Below are positions 15,826 through 17,298 of a stretch of DNA of 17,298 bases, piece after piece. The notes below the pieces were generated by a model, which was not told the origin of the DNA, searched no databases, and was given only the letters and a program-made list of their open reading frames with translations. Positions within the stretch are counted from its first letter, which is position 1. Each line of letters begins with the position of its first letter. This DNA comes from JANMZR01 sp031383555 (lineage in GTDB: Bacteria > Bacteroidota > Bacteroidia > Cytophagales > Spirosomataceae), in assembly GCA_031383555.1 (NCBI GenBank), contig JANMZR010000364.1, positions 1 to 17,298 of the forward strand, given 5' to 3'. The position numbers and the translations under genes were made by a program.

Positions 15826-16008
15826 AATATGATTTTAGATTTTATTCTCAGAATCCCGAACAGATTTTAGAATTTGGCTTTTTTTTGGTAAAATTTTAAT
15901 AATAATGTGCATTTTATCTCAAATTCTTACAAGAAAAATATGCGAGATTATCATGAAAAAAAAGGACAATTGCTTTTTATTTAATTAATTATGTTTAATT
16001 TTACTTAT

Positions 16009-16016
16009 TAATTTTG
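16009..16016 (+). promoter_or_regulatory. Candidate -7 box of the 16027 gene
   Basis: TAATTTTG matches TAnnTTTG 10 bases before the GTG start, implying a leader of only a few bases. No TTTG/TTG is found 17-23 bases upstream. Confidence 0.4.
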
Positions 16017-16026
16017 TAATAATTCT

Positions 16027-16569
16027 GTGAAAAAATTATTTGTTTTCGTGATGTTTTTAGTAGTTACCTATTTTTCAGGCGGTTACTATTTGCATTTTAT
16101 GGTAAAACAACAATTTGCAAAGAAGGAATTATATTCAAATGTTGCTGCCTCAATTCCATTTGAAGGCACAATGGAGTTCTCAATTCCAATACCTTATTAT
16201 GGCATTGTTAATCAAGAGTACGAAACTAAAGAGGGTGAATTCTATTTTAAAGACAAATATTATAATGTTTTAGGCTCAAAAATTGTTAATAATGTACTCA
16301 TTATCAGTTGTATAGCTAATCCTAAATCAAAACTTTTACATGAAGAACTTTTTGGTTTTATTCAAGATAATATTGTTTCAGGTACAGGTACTGGTTCAAA
16401 AAAAGAGTCTAAAACATTAAAACTTTTTGTGCCTGAGTACGCAAAATTTGGAGCTAATCATAAAATATTTTTATTTGACTGGCTAAGCCCAATTAAAGTA
16501 AATTCGCATCTGTTTTCAGTAATAGATCGACCAATTAAAGTCAATTCTCCCCCACCAATTTTTGGTTAA
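16027..16569 (+). CDS. Small membrane-anchored or secreted protein of unknown function
   Basis: A 180-residue protein with an N-terminal hydrophobic segment (KKLFVFVMFLVVTYFSGGYY) acting as signal or anchor. The rest is predicted to lie outside the cytoplasm. I do not recognise a named domain. The middle (EGEFYFKDKYYNVLGSKI, then an ISCIANPKSKLL segment) resembles, from memory, the KEF-x-Y-x-G-x-x-YDV pattern of small Bacteroidota proteins found next to TonB receptor or metal-related genes. The C-terminus has a doubled PIKVNS motif and ends in a PPP-containing tail. The start is GTG: it gives a lysine-rich n-region right after a -7 box, while the next ATG (16051) would lose the lysines. The following gene codes for an outer-membrane barrel, which supports an envelope role. 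This is inference only. Confidence 0.7.
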   Translation: MKKLFVFVMFLVVTYFSGGYYLHFMVKQQFAKKELYSNVAASIPFEGTMEFSIPIPYYGIVNQEYETKEGEFYFKDKYYNVLGSKIVNNVLIISCIANPKSKLLHEELFGFIQDNIVSGTGTGSKKESKTLKLFVPEYAKFGANHKIFLFDWLSPIKVNSHLFSVIDRPIKVNSPPPIFG

Positions 16570-16822
16570 TCCCCCTTTTTTCTATTCAAATTTTAGCTTT
16601 ATAATTATTTAGTTAGGACTATTTGTATAGTTTTTAAAAAATAATATATACTGCATTTTTGCATTTTAAACTATTTAAAATGTAAAAATCGACTAAAATT
16701 CAATTATTCAAAAAGTCAAATTCTTGTTAATATTTATTGCTTTTGTTTTGCTAGGTTTATTTAGCAATTCATTATTAAGACAATATCATATTTAAGAATC
16801 TCAAATATTTTATTTACAAAAA
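16570..16822. other. AT-rich gap of 253 bases containing a strong hairpin
   Basis: No gene was seen on either strand. The notable element is the 35-base hairpin at 16655-16689. A weak stem (ACCAA/TTGGT, 16554-16566) at the 3' end of the upstream gene followed by T residues at 16576-16582 might end some transcripts. No TAnnTTTG box is evident before the next gene. Confidence 0.5.
16655..16689. repeat. 16-bp inverted repeat with 3-base loop
   Basis: The arms 16655-16670 and 16674-16689 pair at 16 positions, 15 Watson-Crick and one G-T, around the loop CTA. The inner nine pairs (CATTTTAAA/TTTAAAATG) are perfect. There is no T run immediately after, so it is not a standard terminator. It may be an operator or an RNA element 134 bases before the barrel gene. 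Confidence 0.6.
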
Positions 16823-17298
16823 ATGAAAAATTTATATAAAATCACTCTTTTAGTTATGATTTTTATTTCCCAAAAATCATATGCTCAAATGCCTCACGAC
16901 GCCATTTATATGCCCAAGAAATCTGTTTGTGTGGCGGTAATTGGTGGCCAAGCCCAATGGGATAAATATTGGGAAAAAGATTTTCTAAGAGATAACCTGA
17001 ATCTAGGCACTCATACCACACAATCTATTATGGCCATGGCCGCTGTTGGTATTACTGATAAACTAAACCTAATAGTTGCTTTACCTTATATTTCCACAAA
17101 AACTTCGGCAGGTAATTTAATGGGTCAAAAAGGAATCCAAGATCTTTCAGGCTGGCTAAAATACAAAATGTTGGACAAGTCAGGACTTAGCCTTCATGCT
17201 GCAATTGGCGGGTCAATTCCAGTTGGTGATTATGTACCAGATTTTTTGCCGATGTCTATTGGTTTGCAATCAAAATCAGCAACAGGTCGAATTATTGC
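16823..17298 (+). CDS. Outer-membrane beta-barrel protein (phenol MetA-pathway-like), 5' part
   Basis: The frame is open from the ATG at 16823 to the window edge (158 complete codons), so the C-terminus is missing. A clear signal peptide (KNLYKITLLVMIFISQKSYAQ, about 22 residues) is followed by alternating strand-like segments with turns (ITDKLNLIVALPYIST, GIQDLSGWLKYKMLDKSG, LSLHAAIGGSIPVGDY). Such segments are typical of outer-membrane barrels. The pattern 'model for low-state curve, LPY, then GDLSLWLKY-like strand, G-x-x-x-P-x-G-x-Y' resembles the MetA-pathway phenol-degradation/transporter-like barrel family. Substrate is unknown. It follows the small membrane-anchored protein by 253 bases on the same strand, and the pair may form one envelope locus. 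Confidence 0.7.
   Translation, partial: MKNLYKITLLVMIFISQKSYAQMPHDAIYMPKKSVCVAVIGGQAQWDKYWEKDFLRDNLNLGTHTTQSIMAMAAVGITDKLNLIVALPYISTKTSAGNLMGQKGIQDLSGWLKYKMLDKSGLSLHAAIGGSIPVGDYVPDFLPMSIGLQSKSATGRII

Noticed and set aside
1..17298. tRNA, rRNA, CRISPR array, insertion sequence or prophage
   Set aside because: No direct-repeat array, transposase-like frame, terminal repeats with target duplication or cloverleaf was seen on reading through both strands.

Overview
This window looks like chromosomal DNA of an AT-rich member of the Bacteroidota, most likely a Cytophagales-type bacterium. The evidence is a GldA-like ABC ATPase, a fused alpha-beta E1 2-oxoacid dehydrogenase, a ThuA/glucose-sorbosone-dehydrogenase/cytochrome c fusion of the kind common in that phylum, starts with A/T-rich leaders and no Shine-Dalgarno sequence, and several TAnnTTTG boxes (the -7 element of the Bacteroidota primary sigma factor) just upstream of starts. 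I see no phage genes, transposase, CRISPR array, tRNA or rRNA.

Layout. 1-340: 3' end of an enolase-superfamily sugar-acid dehydratase. 359-1066 (minus): GldA-like ATPase, divergent from an APC/CAT-type amino acid permease (1181-2935). 3261-4523: a DUF937-TM-OmpA protein, followed by a clear intrinsic terminator. 4829-8269: a secreted 1146-residue multidomain oxidoreductase (ThuA, glucose/sorbosone dehydrogenase, PKD, cytochrome c, CBM6-like). 8363-10777: fused E1 alpha-beta dehydrogenase with a probable TTG start. 10837-12748: nuoI, nuoJ and nuoK of complex I, followed closely by a secreted YciI-like protein (12762-13223). 13309-15814 (minus): dnaG followed by an Mpo1/DUF962 membrane protein. 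16027-17298: a small membrane-anchored protein of unknown function, then the start of an outer-membrane beta-barrel gene that runs off the end.

How the parts relate. The E1 dehydrogenase (whose multienzyme complex produces NADH) lies 59 bases upstream of three complex I genes (which consume NADH). This is a suggestive but unproven link. nuoH is not upstream and nuoL is not downstream, so complex I genes are split in this genome. The 4.8-8.3 kb gene is a self-contained extracytoplasmic sugar-oxidation module with its own electron acceptor. dnaG and the DUF962 gene are a likely minus-strand transcription unit.

Most of the window is ordinary housekeeping and envelope content, and I did not find a clear new defence or mobile system. 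The most unusual items are the four-repeat tail on NuoI, a nested inverted repeat between nuoJ and nuoK, a 16-bp hairpin between the last two genes, the DUF937-TM-OmpA topology, the short GldA, and starts at TTG (E1), GTG (16027) and possibly leaderless (dnaG).
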